Shown here: positions 8,555-17,434 of the stretch, piece after piece
Numbering within the stretch: position 1 is the first letter of the stretch
Layout of the letters: every line of letters starts with the position of its first letter
Source of the DNA: Bin5 sp965220715
GTDB taxonomy: Bacteria; Chloroflexota; Anaerolineae; Caldilineales; Caldilineaceae
DNA: 64,000 bases
Assembly (NCBI GenBank): GCA_965220715.1
Contig: OZ244843.1
Span: 1-64,000 of the forward strand
Direction of reading: 5' to 3'
Notes under the pieces: model-generated
What the model saw: only the letters and a program-made list of their open reading frames with translations
What the model was told of the DNA's origin: nothing
Databases searched by the model: none
Position numbers and translations under genes: made by a program

Positions 8555-9334
8555 TCAATTCTGTATCGTGACCGTCACGCGACAGGGTTCCGGATAGTTA
8601 CCCGTGGTATCCACCACCACGACCTGAATTACATAGGCGCCGTTCGCCATGGCACTGCTGTTCAGATTGCCAAGAAGCCCCCCGACCACCTGGCTTTCAG
8701 CGCCGTCAAAATAGTTGAAATTCTGATTGGCTCCTCCGGGTGCGTGCTCCAACTTGTAGTAATCAAATTGATCGTGCTGGGCCGTACCCACAATCGGTAC
8801 AATTCCGCTTACTTTCGCGCCGTTTCCCGGCGATAGTATGACTGCACGCCCGTCCGGGCAGAGTGCCGGGGAAACAGGAAGGGGTTCTGGCGTAGGAGCA
8901 GGCTCTGGCTGCGTATCTTCCTCTTGATTAGCCGGCACAGGTGTGGAGATCGCGATGCCGGTCGGCGCCGGTGTTGCCGTCGGTTGTTCCGGCGTAAAAG
9001 TCGGCGTCGGCATCAACCCCGATAAAGAGGTATTGGGAGATGTCGAAGAGCCGTCCGCCGGTGAAAGAACTGAGGAAGACTCCACCGCGATCATTGCCTC
9101 GCGCAGCGTTGTGCTGGCGAAATAGGTGAATCCCATCACCACAAGCATCAACAACGCTGAAAGAAAAATTCGATACAGATCGTCGAGCGCTTTGTCTCGC
9201 TCCAGGGAAAAGACCGCCTGACGCCTTTCTGCGCGCACCTGCCACGTGCGATAGAGTTGAAATAGCGCCAGCAGACCACACGTTGCATAAATATAAGGTG
9301 CAATGTTGGCAATGGCCTCAACAAGGAAACCCAT
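8555..9334 (-). CDS. membrane protein with Thr/Pro linker and C-terminal Ig-like domain
   Basis: 259 residues. Two hydrophobic segments (about 8-27 and 55-75) precede a Thr/Pro/Glu-rich linker (about 105-155). The C-terminal 100 residues (from CPDGRAVILSPGNGAKVSG) look like an extracellular immunoglobulin-like or bacterial Big-type beta-sandwich that begins with a cysteine and contains a second one in EPCRV, possibly a disulfide. It is the first gene of the three-gene operon; the architecture matches its neighbour, suggesting one surface complex. No enzymatic motif is seen. A small hairpin (CCGAAT/ATTCGG, 9357-9374) lies just upstream. Confidence 0.65.
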   Translation of the reverse strand: MGFLVEAIANIAPYIYATCGLLALFQLYRTWQVRAERRQAVFSLERDKALDDLYRIFLSALLMLVVMGFTYFASTTLREAMIAVESSSVLSPADGSSTSPNTSLSGLMPTPTFTPEQPTATPAPTGIAISTPVPANQEEDTQPEPAPTPEPLPVSPALCPDGRAVILSPGNGAKVSGIVPIVGTAQHDQFDYYKLEHAPGGANQNFNYFDGAESQVVGGLLGNLNSSAMANGAYVIQVVVVDTTGNYPEPCRVTVTIQN

Positions 9335-9622
9335 TGGCAGTTACTTAACCGGGACGCCGAATAAAAAAATTCGGTTGCCGCCGACACCAGGTTCAGGAGC
9401 ATGATGGCAACCAGGCGGAAATGGAATGAACACTCTTCAAGTAGTCTACCGTAGCCGCGTAGTTCCGCCAAAAAGAACTGAATTCTTAGGAGGGGGGCGC
9501 CCGGGCGTCTTGGCTACGGCCCAGACACGATCCTTGACCGCTTTGCCTATTCCCTGCCAATCGACTATTATCAGAAGTCCATTCCATTTGACCGTATTGA
9601 AACGCTTCGGAAAGATCAGCCC

Positions 9623-11296
9623 ATGAATTTCGATTTCGTTTTTCGCTCCCGCCGCAGCAATGTTCTGGCACGCAACGGACTGGTCGCCACCAGCCAACCA
9701 CTGGCTGCCCAGGCAGGATTGTCGATCCTGCAGGCGGGCGGCAACGCGGCGGACGCAGCTATCGCCACAGCCGCAGCTCTGAATGTCGTCGAGCCGATCT
9801 CCACCGGCATAGGCGGCGACTGTTTCGCCCTCTATTGGAATGCCAAAACCGAACGTGTGACCGCGCTCAACGGGTCTGGCCGCTCCGCAAGCGCCGCATC
9901 CATCGACGCATTGCGCCGTCTTGGTTATTCCCGCATGCCTCAATTTACAGGCCACAGCGTCAGCATCCCCGGGACTGTCGCCGGGTGGAGCGATCTGCTG
10001 GAAAGGCACGGCGACATGACGCTGGCCGATGTACTCAAACCGGCCATCCATCTGGCCGAAGAGGGCTACCCCGTCACCGAATGGATCGGGCAAGGCTGGG
10101 CCGGCCAGACAGCGAAACTTCTGCGTTCACCGGGCTGGGTCAGCAGCGATCTGGACAATGGGCCGCAGCAGCCGAGCGGTCATGAGCTTCTCATCAATGG
10201 ACGGGCGCCACGGGCCGGGCAGGTAATGCGCATTCCCACTCTGGGGCAGACGCTGCGAGCCATCGCCGCCGACGGCAAGAAAGCGATCTACGCCGGCGAA
10301 TTCGCTCGCAGTTTGAGCGAGCACGTGCAGCGCTATGGCGGTTGGATCACGCCGCAAGACATGGCCGCCCATACCAGCACCTGGCAGGAGCCTATCACCG
10401 CCGATTTCGGCGATGTTCGTCTCTACGAATGCCCACCCAACGGCCAGGGGCTGGCCGCCATCATCGCCGCCAATCTGGCGGACGGCTTTGACCTGGCCGA
10501 TATGTCCAGTGTCGATCGTCTGCACACGCTGGTTGAGTGTATGCGCATTGGCTACGCCGAGGCCCGGCAGTGGGTTTGCGATATCGATGTGGCGCCGATT
10601 CCCCTGGACGCACTCACGAGCCGCGCCTATGCCGAGCAGCGGCGCCAGGAGATTGACCCGCAGCGGGCCGCAACGTCGATCTCCTGCGGTTATCCCATGG
10701 CGGGTTCGGATACAGTCTATTTGACCACCGCCGACGGCCAGGGGAACGCGTGCAGTTTTATCAATAGCCTCTACCAGGGAATGGGCAGCGGGCTGGTTGT
10801 GCCCGGGAGCGGTGTCAGTCTGCAGAACAGGGCCGCGCTCTTCGTTTTTGACCCCGACCATCCCAACTGTCTCGCTCCCAACAAGCGACCCTATCACACG
10901 ATCATCCCGGCGATGACCACCCGCGGCGGCGCGTTGCATGCCAGCTTCGGTGTGATGGGCGGCTATATGCAGCCCCAGGGACATCTACAGATGCTGGTCA
11001 ATATGGCCGCTTTGGGCATGAGCCCCCAGCAGGCCCTGGACATGCCGCGCTGGTCCTTGAGCGGCCCGCATGCGGGCTTAGGCGCGGACGAAGCCGGCGG
11101 CAGGTTGACGATCGAAGAAGGCTGGGATTACGACATCCTGGCGGAAATGGCCCGCCGCGGACATCAACTGGTACCGGTCAACGGGGCGGGACGGGGCGGT
11201 TTCGGCGGCGGCCAGATTATCGTCCGCGATCCAGAAAGCGGCGTCCTGACTGGAGGCAGCGACCCGCGCAAGGACGGTTGCGCGGTCGGCTGGTAA
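9623..11296 (+). CDS. gamma-glutamyltransferase family protein
   Basis: A 557-residue Ntn-hydrolase homologue of gamma-glutamyltransferase, which cleaves gamma-glutamyl bonds such as that of glutathione. The family opening GLVATSQPLAAQAG and GGNAADAAIA are present, as is the region around the autoprocessing threonine (GSDTVYLTTADGQGNACSF; Thr364), followed by GMGSGLVVPGSGV and the C-terminal GGGQII. Length fits the family. There is no signal peptide, unlike the periplasmic E. coli enzyme, so it is predicted cytoplasmic, and the nucleophile context DTVYLT differs from the canonical TTHYS; a cephalosporin-acylase-like or other gamma-glutamyl substrate is possible. It is transcribed in the same direction as the uridylyltransferase, 60 bases downstream. 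Confidence 0.87.
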   Translation: MNFDFVFRSRRSNVLARNGLVATSQPLAAQAGLSILQAGGNAADAAIATAAALNVVEPISTGIGGDCFALYWNAKTERVTALNGSGRSASAASIDALRRLGYSRMPQFTGHSVSIPGTVAGWSDLLERHGDMTLADVLKPAIHLAEEGYPVTEWIGQGWAGQTAKLLRSPGWVSSDLDNGPQQPSGHELLINGRAPRAGQVMRIPTLGQTLRAIAADGKKAIYAGEFARSLSEHVQRYGGWITPQDMAAHTSTWQEPITADFGDVRLYECPPNGQGLAAIIAANLADGFDLADMSSVDRLHTLVECMRIGYAEARQWVCDIDVAPIPLDALTSRAYAEQRRQEIDPQRAATSISCGYPMAGSDTVYLTTADGQGNACSFINSLYQGMGSGLVVPGSGVSLQNRAALFVFDPDHPNCLAPNKRPYHTIIPAMTTRGGALHASFGVMGGYMQPQGHLQMLVNMAALGMSPQQALDMPRWSLSGPHAGLGADEAGGRLTIEEGWDYDILAEMARRGHQLVPVNGAGRGGFGGGQIIVRDPESGVLTGGSDPRKDGCAVGW

Positions 11297-11356
11297 CGAG
11301 GGAACCACGCCAACCATCAGTGAGCCCCAAACATCACGCAACTCCGAGGTTATTGA

Positions 11357-12781
11357 ATGGGTCGAAAACCCACGGTGTCATTCGCACCGGTTCGTCAGAA
11401 GATGCAACGCGCGGGTCTAGACGACCTGCTGATTCGCAGCTTTGAACATTACTACGCCCAGCTCGGCGCCGGCGCCACAGGTTACATCCCCGGTGCATAC
11501 GCCCACCCGCCAGCAGAAATTGCCGACAGGTCCACCGCCACCGGTTTCCATGCAGAGGGCTTAGACGCGCTCGACCGGCTCGTGGTCGTGAAACTGAACG
11601 GAGGACTCGGGGCCACCATGGGGCTGCATGGGCCGAGATCGCTGCTGATGGTGAAAGACGGGTTGCGATTTCTTGATATGATCGTCCGCCATGTCCTGCA
11701 CCTGCGCCAGCAGATGACCGCCCGACTGCCCCTCATTTTTATGAACAGCTATAGCACACAGGAAGCAACCCAGCAGGCACTGACCGCCTACCCAAAGCTC
11801 GGCAAAGGCGACGCTGGGGCCCTGCCTCTCGACTTTCTGCAAAATAAAGTGCCCAAAATCTGGCAGGACACACTGCAGCCCGTCGAATGGCATCAAGACC
11901 CGTCAAAGGAGTGGTGCCCACCCGGTCACGGCGACATCTACCTTACTCTGCACACCAGCAGCCTGCTCAGACAGATGCTGGCTCTCGGTTACGAATACAT
12001 GTTCGTCAGCAACGCCGACAACTTGGGCGCAACCGTTGACACCGACATTCTCGGCTTTTTCGCGGCCCGCAACCTACCCTTTCTGATGGAAGTGACCGCC
12101 CGCACCGCGGCCGACCGCAAGGGAGGCCACCTCGCCCAAAGTTCGGATGGGCGGCTTCTGCTGCGCGAGATTGCCCAGTGTCCGCCAGAGGAGGTCGCGC
12201 AATTCCAGGACATCGACCGTTACCGGCTGTTCAATACCAACAATCTGTGGATTCATCTGCCCTCTCTGCAGAAATTGCTGCATGAACGAGAGGGTTTCCT
12301 GGATCTGCCGATGATCGTCAACAATAGGCCGGTGGACCCTTCTCACCCCGACTCCCCGCCAGTCTTCCAACTGGAAACCGCGGTCGGCTTGGCGATCTCC
12401 GCATTCGAAGGCGCGCAGGCGATCAAAGTGCCGCGCGACCGCTTTCTGCCGGTCAAACGATGCAATGATCTTCTTGCGCTACGTTCCGATGCCTACCGGC
12501 TGAACCAGCAACAGTGCATTGGTCTGGATCCGCGCCGAGGCACCGGTCCTTTCCCTGCCGGCGAACCTCTTGTCGAACTGGATAACCGTTTCTACCAGTT
12601 TATCGAACAGATCCAGGAACGCTTTCCGCATGGGCCGCCTTCCCTGCTCCGCTGCGGCAGCTTTACCGTCACCGGCCCCTACACTTTCGGCGCCTCTGTC
12701 ACGATCGAAGGCGACGTCACCCTGTCAAATGACTCGGACACACCAATCGCCATCCCCGATGATGCCATCCTGTCCGGGTAG
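11357..12781 (+). CDS. UTP-glucose-1-phosphate uridylyltransferase (UDPGP family)
   Basis: A 474-residue member of the eukaryote-type UDPGP family, not the bacterial GalU family. It forms UDP-glucose from UTP and glucose-1-phosphate. The nucleotide-binding signature KLNGGLGATMGLHGPRSLL and the conserved blocks IFMNSYST, PPGHGDIYLTL, FVSNADNLGA and FNTNNLWIHL are all visible, with a left-handed-helix-like tail. UDP-glucose would feed the glycosyltransferases and exopolysaccharide genes further downstream. The start ATG at 11357 is the only sensible one. It converges with the FemAB gene. A GGTTGAC/GTCAACC inverted repeat in the gap (12792-12818) could end transcription from both sides. Confidence 0.92.
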   Translation: MGRKPTVSFAPVRQKMQRAGLDDLLIRSFEHYYAQLGAGATGYIPGAYAHPPAEIADRSTATGFHAEGLDALDRLVVVKLNGGLGATMGLHGPRSLLMVKDGLRFLDMIVRHVLHLRQQMTARLPLIFMNSYSTQEATQQALTAYPKLGKGDAGALPLDFLQNKVPKIWQDTLQPVEWHQDPSKEWCPPGHGDIYLTLHTSSLLRQMLALGYEYMFVSNADNLGATVDTDILGFFAARNLPFLMEVTARTAADRKGGHLAQSSDGRLLLREIAQCPPEEVAQFQDIDRYRLFNTNNLWIHLPSLQKLLHEREGFLDLPMIVNNRPVDPSHPDSPPVFQLETAVGLAISAFEGAQAIKVPRDRFLPVKRCNDLLALRSDAYRLNQQQCIGLDPRRGTGPFPAGEPLVELDNRFYQFIEQIQERFPHGPPSLLRCGSFTVTGPYTFGASVTIEGDVTLSNDSDTPIAIPDDAILSG

Positions 12782-12821
12782 GCCAGTTGCCGGCGGTTGA
12801 CTGACCACGGGCCGTCAACCA

Positions 12822-15059
12822 CTAAAGGCGCCGCCTACGGATCAACTCCAGAAGCAGAGACTTTCCCCCGTGGTAGCCGTGCCACAGTAGCGGGCTGGGC
12901 GACCAGTCCCACGCCCCCGTATGCACGGCCATTCGGGCCGCGAAACCCTCTTTGAAGCGCCAAACCCCCTGGAGTGGATCGCTCGGATCGTCCGGATTCG
13001 ACGGCGCCCCCCACCAATCATAGACTGTGCAGCCCTGAACCTTGGCCCACTGCAATGCCCGCCACTGCAACAGATAGTTGGGCATGTCGCGTCGCCGCCG
13101 CACACTGCTGGCACCGTTGAAATAAAGAGTCTGGCGACCGTGACGGAGCAGAAACAGTCCGGCTACAGGCTGTGACTCCTGCGGATGCTCGGCCAACAAC
13201 AGCGTCCCCCCGGTTCGCGACCCCTCGACCCTCTGCATCTCCAGAAACATGCGCCACAACGCCTCGTAGTAGGCGAATGGGCGGATCAGAAAACCATCGC
13301 GCGCGCTCGTCTCCTGGTAGAGTCGGTAGAAGCCCGGCAGATCGGCAACACCGCCGCAGCGGACGGTCACGCCCCGTCGTTCGGCCAGGCGGATGTTATA
13401 GCGCCATTTGCTCTTGAACAAGGCCTGCAGCTGCTCATCCGCCTGGGTAATGTCCGTAAATCCAGTATTCTTGAATTGAATCTGCTCCGGACTGAAGCGC
13501 CATTTGCGCTGGGCCAGCAGTTGCTGCAGGCGCTTCCCATCCGCATGCTCTTCGCCGACATCAGGATCGATTTTCACCTGCAAGCAGCCCCGCCGGCGGC
13601 ACAGTTCTTCGATCTGCGCCAACACCAGCGCAGTTGCTTCGTCATCCGACCAATCCAGCAGGGGGCCCTTGGGCACGTAAGCCACCCGCAGAGGCAGCGC
13701 CGCTGTCGGCTGCCGCCACAGCCACTGAAAAGCCCCCAAGAGGCGACGGCCCCGCTGCACTCGCCAACGCTCAACCCGCCAGCCGCCGGCGGCCTTGACG
13801 GCGCCCCACGCCCAGCTTTGCAGCACGTGACTGCTATCAGGCGGCAGCTGCGTCGACAGCTCTTCCCACTCCGCCGCCGTCACCACCGGCTTCAGAGTCA
13901 CCCCTATGGAGGAGTGAGAGGGTGTCTTCGCTTGCTCCTCTCTTTTCTTCACCCTGTGCTTGCTGTTCGCAGCCTGCTCTTTCGCCAACAGCGCACCCCG
14001 ATAAAGACCATAGACCGGCCGTCGCAGGGGCAGGTCCCACGCTCCGACCGTGCGCTCAACCGCGCCGCCAAAGCCCTGTTTGAAACGGAAAACGCCCCAA
14101 AGATCCCCCGCCGGGAGCGCATTCACGTCCACCGGCACCTTCTCGGCGGAAACAACCCTGCGCCCTTCCGCCCAGAGACCGGTGGCGATGGCGCCGATCT
14201 CATCGGGGATGCCCCAGAGATCATACCGAGTGCAGCCACGTTGCCTGGCCCAGCGCATCGCTTCCCATTGGAGCGCATGGTTGGGCATCAGGTTACGATG
14301 GCGGCTGTTGCTGGCTCCCCACAGGTAGCAGGCGGTCGAACCGACGGCAAACACGGCGATGCTGGCCAACGGTTCGCCGTCATAAGAAGCCAGCAGGAAG
14401 GCGCCCCAGCGGGACGCCAGCAGTTCGTAGGCGTCCTGGTAGTAGGCGGCGCTGTGGACGGGAAAACCGTCCCGCGTTCCCGTCTCCTCCATCAGTTGCT
14501 GAAACTGGGGCAGTTCATGCGTCTCAAGCTCCCGCACGCATACGCCCTTGCGCGCCGCCAGCCGGATGTTGTAGCGCCATTTGCTCTTCATCCGCGCCAG
14601 GATCGTATCGATGTCCGGCTGCAAATCGACGACAACCGTGCTGCGAGGCTGGATTGTCTGGGGGCTGGGATGGAAGCCGGCCGCCCGAAGCAGTTGCCGG
14701 TTGGCGGCCGTGTCCAGAAGGTCCGGCTCGATCTTCAACGCGAACGCCCCTTCCTGCCGGGCAACAGCGCACATGCGCGCCACCACAGCCTCGGTCGTCG
14801 TCGCGTCGGACCAGTCCACAAGCGGACCTCTGGGGACGTATGCCAGAACCTGGCCCATGCTCCTGCGAAGGAGGATCAGCGCCCCGGCCCGCGCCGCGCC
14901 GTCAGCTGCAGATGCCGGCAGCAGAACCCATCTGGCCCGCCAGCCGAAGCGGCATTTCAACGTTGCCCATTCACTCGTCTGCAAGAGATGGCCGTCCGCA
15001 TGGCTGCTGACAAATTCATTCCATTCCGCTACTTGTTCTGTCACCGCTCCCCCTGTCAT
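12822..15059 (-). CDS. tandem-duplicated FemAB/FemX-type aminoacyl transferase
   Basis: FemX-type enzymes transfer amino acids from aminoacyl-tRNA to the peptidoglycan stem peptide. This 745-residue protein is a head-to-tail fusion of two complete copies. Each copy has the opening W...SHxLQ.WxWG/EW.xxK, the FKSKWRYNIRLAxR-type block (about 158-172 and 552-566), a TxxRDGF segment and a C-terminal LxG/VWRFKxGFGxxxxxxxGAWDxP signature (about 330-350 and 695-720). A linker of about 30 charged residues joins them. Single-copy Fem proteins already contain two GNAT subdomains, so this is a four-subdomain protein. Whether both copies are active cannot be judged. Confidence 0.85.
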   Translation of the reverse strand: MTGGAVTEQVAEWNEFVSSHADGHLLQTSEWATLKCRFGWRARWVLLPASAADGAARAGALILLRRSMGQVLAYVPRGPLVDWSDATTTEAVVARMCAVARQEGAFALKIEPDLLDTAANRQLLRAAGFHPSPQTIQPRSTVVVDLQPDIDTILARMKSKWRYNIRLAARKGVCVRELETHELPQFQQLMEETGTRDGFPVHSAAYYQDAYELLASRWGAFLLASYDGEPLASIAVFAVGSTACYLWGASNSRHRNLMPNHALQWEAMRWARQRGCTRYDLWGIPDEIGAIATGLWAEGRRVVSAEKVPVDVNALPAGDLWGVFRFKQGFGGAVERTVGAWDLPLRRPVYGLYRGALLAKEQAANSKHRVKKREEQAKTPSHSSIGVTLKPVVTAAEWEELSTQLPPDSSHVLQSWAWGAVKAAGGWRVERWRVQRGRRLLGAFQWLWRQPTAALPLRVAYVPKGPLLDWSDDEATALVLAQIEELCRRRGCLQVKIDPDVGEEHADGKRLQQLLAQRKWRFSPEQIQFKNTGFTDITQADEQLQALFKSKWRYNIRLAERRGVTVRCGGVADLPGFYRLYQETSARDGFLIRPFAYYEALWRMFLEMQRVEGSRTGGTLLLAEHPQESQPVAGLFLLRHGRQTLYFNGASSVRRRRDMPNYLLQWRALQWAKVQGCTVYDWWGAPSNPDDPSDPLQGVWRFKEGFAARMAVHTGAWDWSPSPLLWHGYHGGKSLLLELIRRRRL

Positions 15060-15501
15060 CCCGTTGGCATACGCGGCCAGGAGACGTTGCCCCGGTTGCC
15101 GTTCAGTTTGTCCCTGCCCATCATCTAGCCGCCATCCTCGATCATACCATACTGAACTGAACAGAATAGAACGCCGACAGCTTAGGGCGCAGGCAGCACG
15201 GTCAGATTGTCACCAGCTCCATCCACCGGACAGATGGCGCCGCCAGATTGAGAGAGCCAGATTGAGACGGCCCGGGCTGCGTTCCCGCTTGCGGCGCTCG
15301 CTCCAGGCCTATCCCGCGGGCGGCTGCCAGAGTGGAAACTGTCTGAATTTGACACGGCTACAGCTCACTGCTATCGTCAATTTCGTGCCATCTTTGTGTC
15401 TGCGTTCGACAACAACTGCACACAGGCGGATTCCGGCGGCGTCCAGCGTATCCTGTTCGCTTGCCTCCAACACAGAAGTTCAATGGAGAAGGAAGAGAGT
15501 C
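15060..15501. other. 442-base gap between femAB-like gene and modA
   Basis: No gene is supported. Both genes diverge from here, so it should contain two promoters, but no convincing boxes stand out and I recognise no molybdenum-cofactor riboswitch. Confidence 0.45.
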
Positions 15502-16458
15502 TTGCAGAGGGATACGCTTGCGCAGAAACGGAGGTTGCCGCGCGTCTGTATGCTCAATGCAGCGGCTGCTCTATTGCTGGGTAATCTGCTGCTGGTCGGG
15601 TGCTTCGGGCCAACTGACGGCAGAGCGTCATCATCCGAAACAGCCGTAGTCACGATCTTCGCAGCCGCGTCCCTCACCGATGTCTTCCAACAAGCATCCC
15701 GGTCGTTCAGTCGTAGCGGTCATACGGGTAACGTTGTTTTCAACTTTGCCGGTTCCCAGCAGCTGGCCGGTCAACTGCGCGAGGGGGCGCGCGCCGACAT
15801 CTTCGCCTCCGCCAACGAGACGCAGATGCAGGCGGCTATTGATGCCGGACGAATTGAGAAGACGAGCGTGAAGACATTTGCTTGCAATCGGTTGATGATC
15901 GGCTACGGCCGGCCGCCTGCGGGTGCATCCGGCGCATCGCCCGCGAGGGCAGACGCCTTGCCCGAGATCGAATCTCTGCTGAATTTGGCCCAGCCCGGCC
16001 ATAAGATTATCGTCGGCGCCGGCGCCGTGCCCATCGGGCGGTACACGCGTCAGTTTCTGGCCAATGCGGCGCAGGACGACCGCCTTGGCCCCGGTTTTCG
16101 TGCCGGCTTCGAAGCCAATATCGTGTCCGAAGAACAGAATGTGCGAGGCATACTCAGCAAACTGCAATTGGGCGAGGCCGATGCCGGCGTCGTCTACGCA
16201 AGTGACCTCGTTGATGCCACAGATCTGCAACGCTTGGAGATACCAGCCCATCTCAACATCTCTGCAGCCTATTCTATCGCCCCGGTCCGGGATAGCAAAC
16301 AGCCGGAGCAGGCCGCAACGTTCGTCACCTTTTTGTTTTCTGAAGAAGGGACGGCTGTGTTGGAATCGCACGGCTTTTCCACCCAATGCCGGGCTGGGGG
16401 CTTAAGGGACGCCCCAGACATTTCGCCCGCAGAGGCATCCGACCATGCGAACGACTGA
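15502..16458 (+). CDS. modA: molybdate ABC transporter substrate-binding lipoprotein
   Basis: ModA captures molybdate or tungstate outside the membrane for ModBC. The mature part starts TVVTIFAAASLTD-like and contains FNFAGSQQLAGQLREGARADIFASA, the classic oxyanion-binding region, and EEQNVRGILSKLQLGEADAGVVY. I choose the TTG at 15502, after AAGGAAGAG, because it adds the basic n-region (AQKRRLPR) in front of the hydrophobic core and lipobox LLVGC; the ATG at 15550 would leave a signal without positive charge. Length is about 318 residues, slightly long for the family. It overlaps modB by 14 bases. No modC or modE is nearby. Confidence 0.9.
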   Translation: MQRDTLAQKRRLPRVCMLNAAAALLLGNLLLVGCFGPTDGRASSSETAVVTIFAAASLTDVFQQASRSFSRSGHTGNVVFNFAGSQQLAGQLREGARADIFASANETQMQAAIDAGRIEKTSVKTFACNRLMIGYGRPPAGASGASPARADALPEIESLLNLAQPGHKIIVGAGAVPIGRYTRQFLANAAQDDRLGPGFRAGFEANIVSEEQNVRGILSKLQLGEADAGVVYASDLVDATDLQRLEIPAHLNISAAYSIAPVRDSKQPEQAATFVTFLFSEEGTAVLESHGFSTQCRAGGLRDAPDISPAEASDHAND

Positions 16459-17299
16459 AGCCGCAGAGACGATGCGCATCCCTGTCGACCGGGCGCGCGG
16501 CGACCAGCGCTCTTCCGGACGCCTCCCGCGACCGGGCATCGCTCTCTTCTGGTCAGCCGTGCCCATGATCCTGTTCCTGACTCTTCCGTTGCTGGCGCTG
16601 ATCTGGCGCACAGAGCTGTCCGACATCAGTACACATCTGGCCCAGCCGGTCGCTCGCCGAGCCATCATCCTCAGCTTGTGGACATCGGCCACAGCAACGC
16701 TTCTGACCATCGTTCTGGGCACACCTCTGGCGCTGCTGATGACCCGGCGGCACTTTCGCGGACGCCGGGCGCTGGACACGCTCATCGATCTGCCCACCGT
16801 CCTGCCCCCCGCCGTGGCAGGTCTGGCCCTGCTGATGGCCTTTGGCCGCCGGGGGATGCTGGGGCAAGGTCTGTCAGTGGCCGGAATCGAAATCGCCTTT
16901 ACTTCGCTGGCGGTCATTTTCGCCCAGCTTTTCGTCGCCTCCCCCTACTATATTCGCGCGGCTATCGGCGGACTCAGCCGTAGCGCAGTCGAGTTGGAAG
17001 AAGCCGCCGCTCTGGACGGGGCCGACAGCCGGCAGATCTTCCGCTTTGTGACAGTCCCTCTCGCCCGCGCTTCCTTGTTGGGTGGACTGGTAATGACGTG
17101 GGCCAGGGCCCTCGGTGATTTCGGCGCCACCATCCTTTTCGCCGGCAACTATCCCGGGCGCACGCAGACGATGCCCCTGGCCATCTATATCGGCTTCGAA
17201 TTGGATCTCGACGTCGCCCTGGCCTTATCCGTTGTCCTTATGGCGACCGCCTTCGCTATTCTTTTACTCGTGAAATGGCTTCTGGGACGAACCAATTAG
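16445..17299 (+). CDS. modB: molybdate ABC transporter permease
   Basis: A 284-residue inner-membrane permease with about five to six membrane spans. The EAA loop LEEAAALDGADSRQIFRFVTVPL, which docks to the ATPase ModC, is intact, as is DLPTVLPPAVAGLALLMAFG near the start of the core. It moves molybdate received from ModA through the membrane. The reading frame overlaps the end of modA by 14 bases, so the two are translated together. The cognate ATPase ModC is not encoded in the next genes; the following gene is a formiminotransferase 135 bases away. Confidence 0.92.
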   Translation: MRTTEAAETMRIPVDRARGDQRSSGRLPRPGIALFWSAVPMILFLTLPLLALIWRTELSDISTHLAQPVARRAIILSLWTSATATLLTIVLGTPLALLMTRRHFRGRRALDTLIDLPTVLPPAVAGLALLMAFGRRGMLGQGLSVAGIEIAFTSLAVIFAQLFVASPYYIRAAIGGLSRSAVELEEAAALDGADSRQIFRFVTVPLARASLLGGLVMTWARALGDFGATILFAGNYPGRTQTMPLAIYIGFELDLDVALALSVVLMATAFAILLLVKWLLGRTN

Positions 17300-17434
17300 A
17301 CACAGTTCGGTCTACATCCCCTCAGTTTCATGGTTTGGACAGGGGACCGGGACAGATACGAATGTAGAGCGTGCTCAACTGTGCACACACAACAGTCACA
17401 GCCCAACCACAGTCACAGCCCAACCTTCCATCAC

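Noticed and set aside
13185..15128. 647-codon plus-strand frame opposite the FemAB gene
   Set aside because: It is the antisense of a well-supported double FemAB protein, with no recognisable domain.
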